Below are positions 36,723 through 44,893 of a stretch of 64,000 bases of DNA, one piece after another (position 1 is the first letter of the stretch; every line of letters begins with the position of its first letter). The notes under the pieces were generated by a model. The model ran no database searches, was not told the origin of the DNA, and saw only the letters and a list, made by a program, of their open reading frames with translations. The position numbers were made by a program, and so were the translations under genes. Source of the stretch: Verrucomicrobiaceae bacterium (GTDB lineage Bacteria; Verrucomicrobiota; Verrucomicrobiia; Verrucomicrobiales; Verrucomicrobiaceae); the NCBI GenBank assembly GCA_016713035.1, contig JADJPW010000007.1, forward strand, positions 248,001-312,000, written 5' to 3'.

Positions 36723-37037
36723 ATTTTATTTTCGGTCGATCAATGCGATCCGTGTGTGATGTCGATGTGTTAGGTGGGATTGAATCGCCGATCTATATTG
36801 ATGAATTATATGATGCAAGGCGTTTGTTGACAATGAAAAGTTCACGCGTGCTCGCAATGCGATGAAGTTCTTTGCTCTGAAATGGATGTCGCGATGAAGG
36901 TGCTCTGTAGCAATGACAGAGATGTTGACGCATCGCTTCTATTCCTGATACACTCGGGGAAATCACGATTAACGCGGCGCATTCGCTGTGCTCTTCGCGA
37001 ATCTTTTCAACTCCACCTCATCAAGCACATCACCATC
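36723..37037. other. AT-rich intergenic region between ppdK and the pseudopilin gene
   Basis: This 315-base divergent gap is AT-rich compared with its surroundings. It contains the ppdK promoter. A weak promoter-like pair for the pilin gene may exist (TTGACG at 36925 with GATACA 16 bases on). An open frame runs through 36882-37037 into the pilin gene, but it lacks a signal and is unlikely to be translated. I see nothing else in it. Confidence 0.5.
36805..36833 (-). promoter_or_regulatory. Sigma-70-type promoter of ppdK
   Basis: On the minus strand TTGTCA (36833-36828) and a perfect TATAAT (36810-36805) are separated by exactly 17 bases. Transcription would start near 36798, giving a leader of about 75 bases before the ppdK ATG at 36722. 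This is the clearest promoter I found in the window. Confidence 0.75.
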
Positions 37038-37697
37038 ATGAAACTCACTGCTACCGCGCCCTATCCTCGCCGCCAGGGCTTCACTATCATCGAGCTACTA
37101 GTCGTAGTTACGATCATCGCGGTACTCGCTGGACTCGTCATCTCGCAGGCTCCGAAGATGATGGAAGACGCACGTAAACTCGAAGTGCGCAATACCATCA
37201 TCGCCATCCGCAACGGTGTGAACAGCTATCAAGTCGAGTACAATCGCTACCCCATTGATCCCGAACAGGCCGGCGGTGGTGATGAAGATGCCCAAGCTTT
37301 CCAGACGGATGAAAACACGATTCTCATCGAAACACTCATGGGCGATGCGGCGAACCTGAGCGGCACCGCCTCGGAGCCTGATCCAGAAAGCATCAACCCC
37401 AAGGGGATCGAGTTCGCGACTTTCAAGATGGCGCAAAATGGTCGCAACGGACTTGTCGGTGCGCAGCCTCCTTTTCGCCTCGTGGATCTTTGGGCGCAGC
37501 CTTATTGGGTGATCCTTGATACGAATATGGATCGGAAAATCCAGAATCCTGACATGCAGAACCAAGATCCCAAAATGTCTCGAAACGCAGTTAGTCCGCC
37601 CCCTGAGTATCTCCCGACCGATGTGGGTATCTACAGCGCTGGTAAAGACATCATGCAGCTCACTGGCGACGATGTGGTGTCATGGCGTGATCAATGA
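37038..37697 (+). CDS. Type II secretion/type IV pilin-like pseudopilin
   Basis: The 219-residue protein has a prepilin leader: basic PYPRRQG, cleavage after G, then FTIIELLVVVTIIAVLAGLVI with the invariant Glu at mature position 5. The remainder is a globular pseudopilin-like domain with Asp-rich loops (PIDPEQAGGGDEDAQAF) and a C-terminal part (LVDLWAQPYWVILDTNMD... YSAGKD) typical of GspG-like minor pseudopilins of verrucomicrobia. The ATG directly before this leader was chosen over an upstream in-frame ATG that would add 52 residues. It stands alone, so assembly genes must be elsewhere. Confidence 0.88.
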   Translation: MKLTATAPYPRRQGFTIIELLVVVTIIAVLAGLVISQAPKMMEDARKLEVRNTIIAIRNGVNSYQVEYNRYPIDPEQAGGGDEDAQAFQTDENTILIETLMGDAANLSGTASEPDPESINPKGIEFATFKMAQNGRNGLVGAQPPFRLVDLWAQPYWVILDTNMDRKIQNPDMQNQDPKMSRNAVSPPPEYLPTDVGIYSAGKDIMQLTGDDVVSWRDQ

Positions 37698-37726
37698 CGA
37701 TTACTAACGCCCAGTTTCAATATGCG

Positions 37727-37759
37727 AACGGCGGCCTCTCTGGCCGCCGTTTTGTTTTT
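37727..37759 (+). terminator. Intrinsic terminator of the pseudopilin gene
   Basis: AACGGCGGCC pairs with GGCCGCCGTT around a five-base loop and is followed by TTTGTTTTT. It ends at the stop codon of the convergent nuoE gene and may serve both strands. Confidence 0.9.
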
Positions 37760-38259
37760 CACGCGTATTTTGCGAGTAAGTCCGTCGCCTTCGCGGCATC
37801 GACCTTCTCGTAGAAATCGTCCTCCACCATGCAAACAGGGCCAAAACCACAGCTGGCGAGGCATTCGGCGAATTCGATGCTGTATTTCCCATCTGCACTA
37901 ACTGCGATGGGGTGGTGATGATCACAGTGTGAGCGGTCGATGCCCGTTTTCTGGCAAAACGTCTCCATCAGCTCATAACTGCCTGCCATGGCACAAGAGA
38001 GTGTGCGGCACACGCGGATGTGATATTTGCCAGGAGCACTCTGGCGGAAGCCTGGGTAGAAAGTGACGACTTCGAGCACCTGAATCGGCTCCAGGCCCAG
38101 CTTTGCCGCGACCCAGTTCACCGCTTCTTCGCTGATATAGCGAAAGTGATGCTGCATAAGATGGAGGAGCGGCAGCACGGCGCTGCGCTTGGATACGGGG
38201 TAGTGCGAGATGGCCTCATCCATCTTTTTCTCCAATTCGGCTGGAACTTCAAAGGCCAT
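37759..38259 (-). CDS. nuoE: NADH-quinone oxidoreductase subunit E (24 kDa)
   Basis: The 166-residue thioredoxin-like [2Fe-2S] subunit belongs to the NADH-oxidising arm of complex I. The four ligands are C84 and C89 (VCRTLSCAM) and C133 and C137 (ECLASCGFGP). The segment EVVTFYPGFRQSAPGKYHI is characteristic. It follows nuoD by 41 bases on the same strand; nuoF and the other subunits are not present in the window downstream, where the convergent pilin gene begins. Confidence 0.94.
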   Translation of the reverse strand: MAFEVPAELEKKMDEAISHYPVSKRSAVLPLLHLMQHHFRYISEEAVNWVAAKLGLEPIQVLEVVTFYPGFRQSAPGKYHIRVCRTLSCAMAGSYELMETFCQKTGIDRSHCDHHHPIAVSADGKYSIEFAECLASCGFGPVCMVEDDFYEKVDAAKATDLLAKYA

Positions 38260-38300
38260 GCGGTGTGTCGGTCAGAAAGCGTTGGGTTGGTTTCAAGAAA

Positions 38301-39560
38301 TCAGCGGTCGCACTCGCCCATCACGAAGTCGAGGCTGCCGAGCACGGATGGCACGTCACTGATCATGTGGCCGACGAGTAGTTTCGATAGGATACACAGA
38401 TTCAGGAAGCTGGGGCTGCGGATCTTCAGCCGGTGCGGCACTCCGCCACCAGTGCTGTTGATGTAAAAGCCGAGCTCGCCCTTCGGATTCTCCGCAGAGA
38501 AATAAACCTCACCCGCAGGAGCATCGATACCTTGTGTGGCGATGATGAAGTGATGGATGAGCTCTTCCATCTTCATGAGCACCTTTTCTTTTTTCGGTAG
38601 CAGGCCCTTGGCCTCGGCCACATTGATCGCGCCACCAGGCAGTGTTTTGAAAACTTGGCGCAGGATGCGGATGCTCTGCCGCATCTCCTCCATACGCACT
38701 AGGTAGCGGTCGTAGCAGTCCCCTTTTGTTCCGATGGGGATGTCGAACTCATACTTCTCGTAGTCGAGGTATGGGTGAGCCTTGCGCACGTCGAACTCCA
38801 CGCCCGAGCCTCGCAGGTTCGGCCCGGTGATGCCATACGCTATGGCTTCCTCACGCGTGATGACACCGATGTTTTGCGTGCGGTCGATGAAGATGCGATT
38901 CCGCGAGAGCAGTTTGTCGATTTCCTCGATCACTGGCTCCAGCTCATTCAAAAAGGTCGTCACTCGGGCCTCGAAGCCCTCTGGCAGATCACGCGTCTGG
39001 CCGCCCACTCGTGTGTAGCTCGTCGTAAAACGTGCTCCCGTCAGTTGCTCGCAGAGGTTGTAGATCTTTTCACGCTCTGTGAAGGTGTAGAGGAACACCG
39101 TCATCGCTCCCACATCCATGGCAAAGACTCCCACACCGAGTAGATGTGCCGAAAGCCGCGCGATCTCGCAGCAGATCACGCGGATGGCTTTCCCACGCTC
39201 AGGTAGCTCCCAGCCCATCAGTTTCTCCACGGCGAGAGCATAGGCCACGTTGTTTGCCAGCGGTGCCAGGTAGTCCAGTCGGTCTGTATAAGGCACGAAC
39301 TGGTTGTAGTGCATGTTCTCGGCGATCTTTTCATCCCCACGATGCAGGAAGCCCACATCTGGGTCCGCCTTGGTGATGATCTCGCCATCCAACTCCAGGA
39401 CGAGGCGCAGCACCCCATGCGTCGCAGGGTGGCTAGGGCCCATATTGAGCACCAGCTTCTCCCCCACGATGTCCTGAGTCACCTCTTCCAAAGATTCGAG
39501 GTGGCCTGCCGCGCGGGCGGCGACATCGGGGGCCTCGATTTCACGGGTGACGGTCGGCAT
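38301..39560 (-). CDS. nuoD: NADH-quinone oxidoreductase subunit D (49 kDa)
   Basis: The 419-residue quinone-site subunit of complex I contains LNMGPSHPATHGVLRLVLELDGE near residue 37, GFLHRGDEKIAE, and MGWELPERGKAIRVICCEIARL. The end, LGSLDFVMGECDR, is the standard C-terminus. It lies directly upstream of nuoE, but nuoA, B and C are not upstream: the next gene is divergent and encodes a TPM-like protein. The complex I locus therefore begins with nuoD here. Confidence 0.95.
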   Translation of the reverse strand: MPTVTREIEAPDVAARAAGHLESLEEVTQDIVGEKLVLNMGPSHPATHGVLRLVLELDGEIITKADPDVGFLHRGDEKIAENMHYNQFVPYTDRLDYLAPLANNVAYALAVEKLMGWELPERGKAIRVICCEIARLSAHLLGVGVFAMDVGAMTVFLYTFTEREKIYNLCEQLTGARFTTSYTRVGGQTRDLPEGFEARVTTFLNELEPVIEEIDKLLSRNRIFIDRTQNIGVITREEAIAYGITGPNLRGSGVEFDVRKAHPYLDYEKYEFDIPIGTKGDCYDRYLVRMEEMRQSIRILRQVFKTLPGGAINVAEAKGLLPKKEKVLMKMEELIHHFIIATQGIDAPAGEVYFSAENPKGELGFYINSTGGGVPHRLKIRSPSFLNLCILSKLLVGHMISDVPSVLGSLDFVMGECDR

Positions 39561-39635
39561 GTGGAGCGATCAGGTATTTAGGGGGGTAAAAGGAGCCGAC
39601 TTATTCGCCGTCGCAGATAGGCCAGCAACACGATT

Positions 39636-39653
39636 TTGTGAAAACTTTCACAA
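39636..39653. promoter_or_regulatory. 18-base perfect palindrome between nuoD and the TPM gene
   Basis: TTGTGAAA and TTTCACAA are exact inverted repeats with a two-base centre. The site lies about 76 bases upstream of the nuoD start and 77 bases upstream of the TPM-like gene start, a position suited to controlling both divergent transcripts. A TATATATA run at 39700-39707 may hold a -10 element for the + strand gene. Regulator unknown. Confidence 0.5.
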
Positions 39654-39729
39654 GCCTGCCACCGACACCCCCATTCCCCGCTCGCGAAGCGCCGCTCTCT
39701 ATATATAGGCAGTCCTTCAAAATTCCGGT

Positions 39730-40494
39730 ATGTCCCCCCTCCCCTCTCCCAGCACTCCCCTCCTCCCCTCCCTACTGCGGTGGCTGGGACTCGCTGCCAT
39801 CATCCTCTCTGGAGTAGGTGCCGCCACTGCCGTGCCAGTCCAGGAGATGCCCGCACCAGCCGACGGCATCTATGACGATACCCGCGCCCTCGAGCCCCCC
39901 ACCCGGGCCATGCTCGTCAGCGAGCTCAATACCCTCAGCCAAGATATCAAGTGTGATCTCTGGCTCACCGCCACATCCTTTACCCCCTCCGGCCAAACAC
40001 TCCGCCAACAATTACGCGAAACACGCCACCACTGGAGTCCTGAGCACCCCGCCATCCTCCTCGGCTACGACCGTGCGGGCAATCTCCTCGGCTACTCCTT
40101 CTCACCAGATATTTGGGATCGCTACCCAGCCGGCCTACTCGCAGACCTCACACGCCGCACCGATACCATCATGGCCCGCGAAGGGCTCACCATCGACGAG
40201 CGCATCTCCGAAGCCGTGCTCGAATTCTCCAGCACCATGCGTCAGCTCGAAACCATGCGATTGAAAGGCGAGCGCCGTTTCGGCTCGCCGGAAAAAAGCC
40301 TTTTCTTCATACTCTCCATCGGCCTCATCATCGCCGCAGTCATCGCAGCCCTCCTCGGCATACTCTCACGGCGGCGTGATCACCTCAGCGGCCAGGAGTA
40401 CCATCTGCCGGAGGTCGCTGTCGGCCTGCGCCTAGGTGCCCCATTCGGCGGCGGCCTCATCGCAGAGGTCCAGCTGCCCCGCAACTCCAAGTGA
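39730..40494 (+). CDS. TPM-domain-like secreted/membrane protein
   Basis: The 254-residue protein has an N-terminal signal or anchor (LLRWLGLAAIILSGVGAATA), a TPM-like domain (about 40-170: DDTRALEPPTRAMLVSELNTL, CDLWLTATSF, HPAILLGYDRAGNLLGYSFSP), and one C-terminal transmembrane helix (SLFFILSIGLIIAAVIAALLGIL) followed by a basic cytoplasmic tail. TPM domains occur in thylakoid and bacterial membrane-associated proteins of poorly defined function. lpxK follows 79 bases after the stop. Confidence 0.65.
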   Translation: MSPLPSPSTPLLPSLLRWLGLAAIILSGVGAATAVPVQEMPAPADGIYDDTRALEPPTRAMLVSELNTLSQDIKCDLWLTATSFTPSGQTLRQQLRETRHHWSPEHPAILLGYDRAGNLLGYSFSPDIWDRYPAGLLADLTRRTDTIMAREGLTIDERISEAVLEFSSTMRQLETMRLKGERRFGSPEKSLFFILSIGLIIAAVIAALLGILSRRRDHLSGQEYHLPEVAVGLRLGAPFGGGLIAEVQLPRNSK

Positions 40495-40573
40495 TCCCCG
40501 CACAAACCGTTCTTACCACGCATGGAAGAGCCTGTTGAGCATCCCCGCAGCGTGCGCTCCATTCCACCCACAC

Positions 40574-41803
40574 ATGAGAGACACCCTTGAGGATCTGGAG
40601 AGCTTCGTCACGGAAGTCGTGGTGCACGGACGCCGCGGCATCCGTGCCACACTCCTCCGCATCGTCTTCCGTGGCCTATCCGTCATCTATTCCAGTGCCG
40701 TCTCACTTCGCCTCCGGCTCTACCGCGAGCGCTACATCCATGATCACCACCTCGGCGTTCCCGTTGTCAGTGTTGGCAATCTCACCGTCGGAGGCACCGG
40801 CAAAACGCCCGTCGTCGAGCTCCTCGCCAAGTCTCTCCGTGACCGCGGGCGCCGCGTCTGCATCCTCAGCCGCGGTTACAAGAGCAAGCGTCAAAAAAAG
40901 ACCTCCCTCATCCTACGCATCGGCCACCGGCTCGGCCTCGCAGAAAAACCCGCCGCAAAGCCCCCACGCATCGTCTCCGATGGCGAAAACGTCCTCCTCG
41001 ACTCCCACACCGCCGGCGACGAGCCCTACATGCTCGCCAGAAACTGCCCCGGCGTCCCCGTCGTCGTCGATAAAAACCGCGTCAAAGCAGGAGCCCACGC
41101 CATCAAACACCTCGGAGCCGATGTCCTCCTCCTCGATGACGGCCTGCAGTATCTGAAACTCAAGCACCGCCACGACATCGTCCTCATCGACAAGACGGCC
41201 CCCTTTGGCAGCAACGGCGGCATGCTCCCCTACGGCACCCTCCGCGAGCCTCCCCGCAGTCTCCGCCGTGCCAGCTACATCTTCATCACCAAAAGCGATG
41301 GCGATAGTGACGACCTCATCACCCAGATCCGCCGCTACAACCGCGCCGCTGAGATCATCGAGTGCCGCCACCGTGCCCTACACTTCGAAAACATCCACAC
41401 TGGCGAAAAACTCCCCCTTGATGGCCTCAGCGGCAAAAGCGTCGGAGCCCTCAGTGGCATCGCCGTCCCCCAGAGCTTCGAAAACGGCCTCCGCCGTCTC
41501 GGAGCCCGCATCGAGCACACCGCACGCTTCGCAGACCACCACCGCTTTGACGAAGAAGACCTCACCAAGTTCATCGAACGCTGCACCCGCCGCGATGTGC
41601 AGTTCATGGTCACCACGGAAAAAGACTTCGTCCGCTTCCCCACTGCGATGACGCCCACCCACATCCCATTCTACTTCATGCGTGTCGAAATCGAAATCGT
41701 CAAAGGCCGCGACATCTTCGACAAACTCGTCCGCCTCATCGCCGAGCCACGCCACGTCCCCGTCGGCATCCTCCCCGCCGACTTCATGGACTCCGCCACA
41801 TGA
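40574..41803 (+). CDS. lpxK: Tetraacyldisaccharide 4'-kinase (lipid A synthesis)
   Basis: The 409-residue membrane-associated kinase adds the 4'-phosphate to the lipid A precursor. The Walker A motif is in GNLTVGGTGKTPVVELLA (near residue 75), followed by ILSRGYKSK, SDGENVLLDSHTAGDEPYMLA and DVLLLDDGLQYLKLKHRHDIVLID, all LpxK hallmarks. It is longer than E. coli LpxK (328) owing to an N-terminal extension of about 60 residues and an insert after the RGYK motif. Its presence shows a lipid-A-type outer membrane. The stop overlaps the fdhD start (ATGA). Confidence 0.93.
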   Translation: MRDTLEDLESFVTEVVVHGRRGIRATLLRIVFRGLSVIYSSAVSLRLRLYRERYIHDHHLGVPVVSVGNLTVGGTGKTPVVELLAKSLRDRGRRVCILSRGYKSKRQKKTSLILRIGHRLGLAEKPAAKPPRIVSDGENVLLDSHTAGDEPYMLARNCPGVPVVVDKNRVKAGAHAIKHLGADVLLLDDGLQYLKLKHRHDIVLIDKTAPFGSNGGMLPYGTLREPPRSLRRASYIFITKSDGDSDDLITQIRRYNRAAEIIECRHRALHFENIHTGEKLPLDGLSGKSVGALSGIAVPQSFENGLRRLGARIEHTARFADHHRFDEEDLTKFIERCTRRDVQFMVTTEKDFVRFPTAMTPTHIPFYFMRVEIEIVKGRDIFDKLVRLIAEPRHVPVGILPADFMDSAT

Positions 41804-42615
41804 ACTCCGCCACCACCGCCGATCTACGCGTGCTCAAAGTGGCTGCCGACAGCTCCCACCACGCCGATGACATCGTCGCACGCGAGGAACCGCTCGAAAT
41901 CCGCGTCGAAGGCCGCAGCGTCGCCGTCGTCATGCGCACCCCCGGCCATGATGAAGAACTCGCCACCGGCTTCCTCGTCAGCGAAGGCGTCATCAAGCAT
42001 CCACGCGACATCCTAGAGGTCTCCCAATGCCCCAGCGTCAACAATCAGCATGGCAACATCGTCGATGTCCTCCTCGGCGGAGCCATCGTCGATTGGGACC
42101 ACCTCACACGCCACGTCTTCAGTACATCGAGCTGCGGCCTCTGCGGCAAAACCAGCCTCCAAAGCATCTTCCAGCACTTTCCCGCCGTACCGCCCTCCCC
42201 CTGGCAAATTCAGCCCGCACTCCTCGCCACGCTCCCAGACCTCCTACGCCAATCACAGCCCGCATTCGCCAAAACTGGTGGATTACACGCCTGCGCCATC
42301 TTTGACCTCCAAGGGCACCTCCAGTGCATTCGCGAAGACGTCGGCCGCCACAATGCCCTCGATAAAATTCTCGGCTACGCACTTCAAAACGGCCTCCTAC
42401 CACTCCAAAACCACATCCTCCTCCTCAGTGGCCGCGTCTCCTTCGAAATGATGCAAAAAGCCCTCGCTGCAGGCATCCCACTCATCGCCGCCATCTCCGC
42501 CCCTAGCAGCCTCGCCGTCGAATTCGCGGAAAACAGCGGTCAAACCCTCATCGGCTTCCTCCGTGGCCAGACCATGAACATTTATGCCCATCCCCAACGC
42601 GTGAAAACGGCATGA
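41800..42615 (+). CDS. fdhD: Formate dehydrogenase sulfurtransferase FdhD
   Basis: The 271-residue protein transfers sulfur from a cysteine desulfurase to the Mo-bis-MGD cofactor of formate dehydrogenase. The catalytic pair is C112 and C115 in SSCGLCGK. Other family blocks are TPGHDEELATGFLVSEGV, GGLHACAIFD and CIREDVGRHNALDKILGYAL, ending LAVEFAENSGQTLIGFLRG. The gene overlaps lpxK upstream and the desulfurase downstream by four bases each, so sulfur donor and acceptor are made together. No formate dehydrogenase gene is in the window. Confidence 0.95.
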   Translation: MNSATTADLRVLKVAADSSHHADDIVAREEPLEIRVEGRSVAVVMRTPGHDEELATGFLVSEGVIKHPRDILEVSQCPSVNNQHGNIVDVLLGGAIVDWDHLTRHVFSTSSCGLCGKTSLQSIFQHFPAVPPSPWQIQPALLATLPDLLRQSQPAFAKTGGLHACAIFDLQGHLQCIREDVGRHNALDKILGYALQNGLLPLQNHILLLSGRVSFEMMQKALAAGIPLIAAISAPSSLAVEFAENSGQTLIGFLRGQTMNIYAHPQRVKTA

Positions 42616-43694
42616 ACACATATTTCGACAACAACGCCACCACCCCACTTCATCCGCTCGCACGCCAAGCATGGCTCCGCGCCACCGACCAGCATTGGCA
42701 TAATCCCAGCAGCCTCTATCGCCACGCAGGCCACACCGCCCAACAGCTCGAAAACGCCCGCGAACGCCTCGGCAACCTCCTCGGCGCAGAGCCAAATCGC
42801 ATCGTCTTCACCTCCGGTGCCACGGAGTCCAACAACATGCTCTTCGCCGCTTACCACGGCCGCAAAACCGCCATCAGCGCCATCGAGCATCCCAGCGTCC
42901 GCGCCCCCGCACATCACCACACCCACGTCACCGAAATACCCGTCGATGCGCACGGCATCTGTCAGCTTCAGATCCCGCATGATGCCGCCATCGTCTCCAT
43001 CCAAGCCGCCAACAACGAAAGCGGCGTCCTGCAACCCTGGCGTGAAGCCGCAGCCCACTGTCGCAAATTAGGCATCCCCTTTCACACCGATGCCGCCCAG
43101 TGGATCGGTAAACTCGAAAGCACCCATCTCGGCCAATGCGACTACATCACCGGCAGCGCCCATAAATTCGGCGGTCCCAAAGGCTGTGGCTTCCTCGTCC
43201 TGCGCCACGAAGACGAGCACATCCGTTTCCATCACGGCGGCCCACAAGAAAACGGACGCCGTGCCGGCACCGAAAACTATCCTGCCATCGAAGCCATGGT
43301 CACCGCGCTCGAAAACGCACACCCGCAAAGCCCCGAGCCACGAGACACATTCATTCACACCATCACCAGCGCCTTCCCCCACATCCGCATCATCAGCGCT
43401 GGTGCCCCTCGGCTCTGGAACACCGTACTCATGGTCATGCCCGCGCATGACAATCTCAAATGGCTCATCCGCCTCTCCCGCCGCGGCTTCAGCATCTCCA
43501 CAGGCAGCGCATGCAGCTCCGGTCGTGAAGGCAGCTCCATCGTCGTCACCGCCCTCGGCGCAAGCCCTACCGAGCTCAAACGCGTCGTCCGTATCAGCTC
43601 CGGTTGGCACACCACCGCCGCCGACTGGCAAGCCCTCACCACCGCCTTCCAAGAAGTCAGCCACGAACTCGACACTGGTGGCCCGGGAGCATAA
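42612..43694 (+). CDS. Cysteine desulfurase (NifS/IscS-like)
   Basis: The 360-residue PLP enzyme removes sulfur from cysteine. It opens YFDNNATTPLHPLARQAW; PLP-lysine is K185 in TGSAHKFGGPKG; the active-site cysteine is C301 in STGSACSSGREGSS; FTSGATESNNM near residue 67 is the cofactor-phosphate loop. The product is about 40 residues shorter than IscS and lacks its C-terminal extension. Its overlap with fdhD suggests it feeds sulfur to FdhD for molybdenum cofactor maturation, although a general role is possible. It ends 10 bases before the convergent transposase gene. Confidence 0.93.
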   Translation: MNTYFDNNATTPLHPLARQAWLRATDQHWHNPSSLYRHAGHTAQQLENARERLGNLLGAEPNRIVFTSGATESNNMLFAAYHGRKTAISAIEHPSVRAPAHHHTHVTEIPVDAHGICQLQIPHDAAIVSIQAANNESGVLQPWREAAAHCRKLGIPFHTDAAQWIGKLESTHLGQCDYITGSAHKFGGPKGCGFLVLRHEDEHIRFHHGGPQENGRRAGTENYPAIEAMVTALENAHPQSPEPRDTFIHTITSAFPHIRIISAGAPRLWNTVLMVMPAHDNLKWLIRLSRRGFSISTGSACSSGREGSSIVVTALGASPTELKRVVRISSGWHTTAADWQALTTAFQEVSHELDTGGPGA

Positions 43695-43704
43695 CCCGCG
43701 ACTT

Positions 43705-44739
43705 TTAAAGATCTCCAAACACCTCCACGCGCAGATCTCGCAGCGTGCAGAGCTTCTCCGTGCCCTCAGCCATCTCGATCCCGCGCACCATCCGTGCTCC
43801 ATCCTTCCTTTTCGCCCCAAAGCGCTTCCGCTGGCTCTTGAAGATCGCGTTCACGAACTCCTTGCCCCCAATCACCGCTCCATCGGTAAAATATCTCACC
43901 CGGCACCTCAGCGCCTCCGCCACCGGTAGCTTCCCACCGCGCTTCATCACCTCACGCCGAGATGTCTCGCTGATCGCACCCTTCTTTGTCCCATCCGCAT
44001 TCGTTTTCGATGCCGTGCCCCAGGTAAACAAGAGCTTCCGGTAGTGCTGCACATGGCCCTCCTCGGGTTTGCGTCCCTCCAATTGCCCTCGTGCCACCAG
44101 CTCGATGCCGCTCTTCGCCACTTTGATCCCCGCTTCCGCCTGCGCATAGCCGCACCACCGATAATCTTTGGGATCTGCGACAAGTTTTGCCCGCACCGGA
44201 TTCAGGTCCACATACGCGGCGACCATCGCCAGCGCCGTCCCACCGCCCTCCACCAGCGTACTACGATAGCGCTCTTCCCAAAGCGTGCCTTTGCGTTTCT
44301 CCTTCTTATTAAACCACTGCGTAAAGCGCTGCTTCAGCGACTTCATAAACGCCGAAATATCCCACATCCGCGCCATCAGCCCGTCGATGATCTTTTGCGC
44401 CTCCGCCTGCGCTCCGATCTTGCGCAAATGCTCCACCTCCGCCCGCACCTGCCCCTCCGTCGCCTTCCCAAAAGCCCTGCGCACAATCCCCAGCACCTCC
44501 TCCTCTGTCGGCAACACCTCCGGCCTGCGTGGCACCTCCACGAGCACATGGAAGTGATTCGAGAGCACACAAAACGTCACCACCCGCACCTGGCAGAGCG
44601 TTTCATACATGCGCATGAGCCCGACGAACATCTCACGCTCCTGCTCCTTGAGCCGAAAGCCACGATCGACCACACGAGAGACGCAGTGGTAGTAAGCGAA
44701 GGGGAGATGCTTGGGAGCCTTAAGCCGAGCCTGGCGCAT
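43705..44739 (-). mobile_element. REP-associated (Y1/RAYT-type) transposase
   Basis: The 344-residue protein belongs to the HUH transposase family that handles REP sequences. The metal-binding HUH motif is in LSNHFHVLVE (residues 60-69), after FAYYHCVSRVVDRGF. The helix that normally carries the catalytic tyrosine reads LKQRFTQWFNKKEKRKGTLWE: the expected Tyr is F139 and the next aromatic is W142. Related verrucomicrobial proteins, as I remember them, share this feature. The N-terminal part is RAYT-like, and the C-terminal 130 residues are an extra domain rich in Lys and Arg. It lies tail to tail with the cysteine desulfurase gene. Confidence 0.85.
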
Positions 44740-44812
44740 GATGGAGAGGTGAAATGTAGTAGAGTGGCGAAGGCGAAACTGGCAACGAATCGGCGCATCG
44801 CAAGCGGTATGT

Positions 44813-44826
44813 TATAAAGGGACAGA
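44813..44826 (+). repeat. 14-base repeat, left copy
   Basis: ATAAAGGGACAGAC lies 74 bases upstream of the transposase start. An exact reverse complement occurs at 48984-48997. Together they bound a 4.2-kb segment. Confidence 0.6.
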
Positions 44827-44893
44827 CTATTTATTGACTTGCCTAACACGCCATCTTGCTTGCAGTGTGGTCGTTGACTTGCAGAATGGCGGC

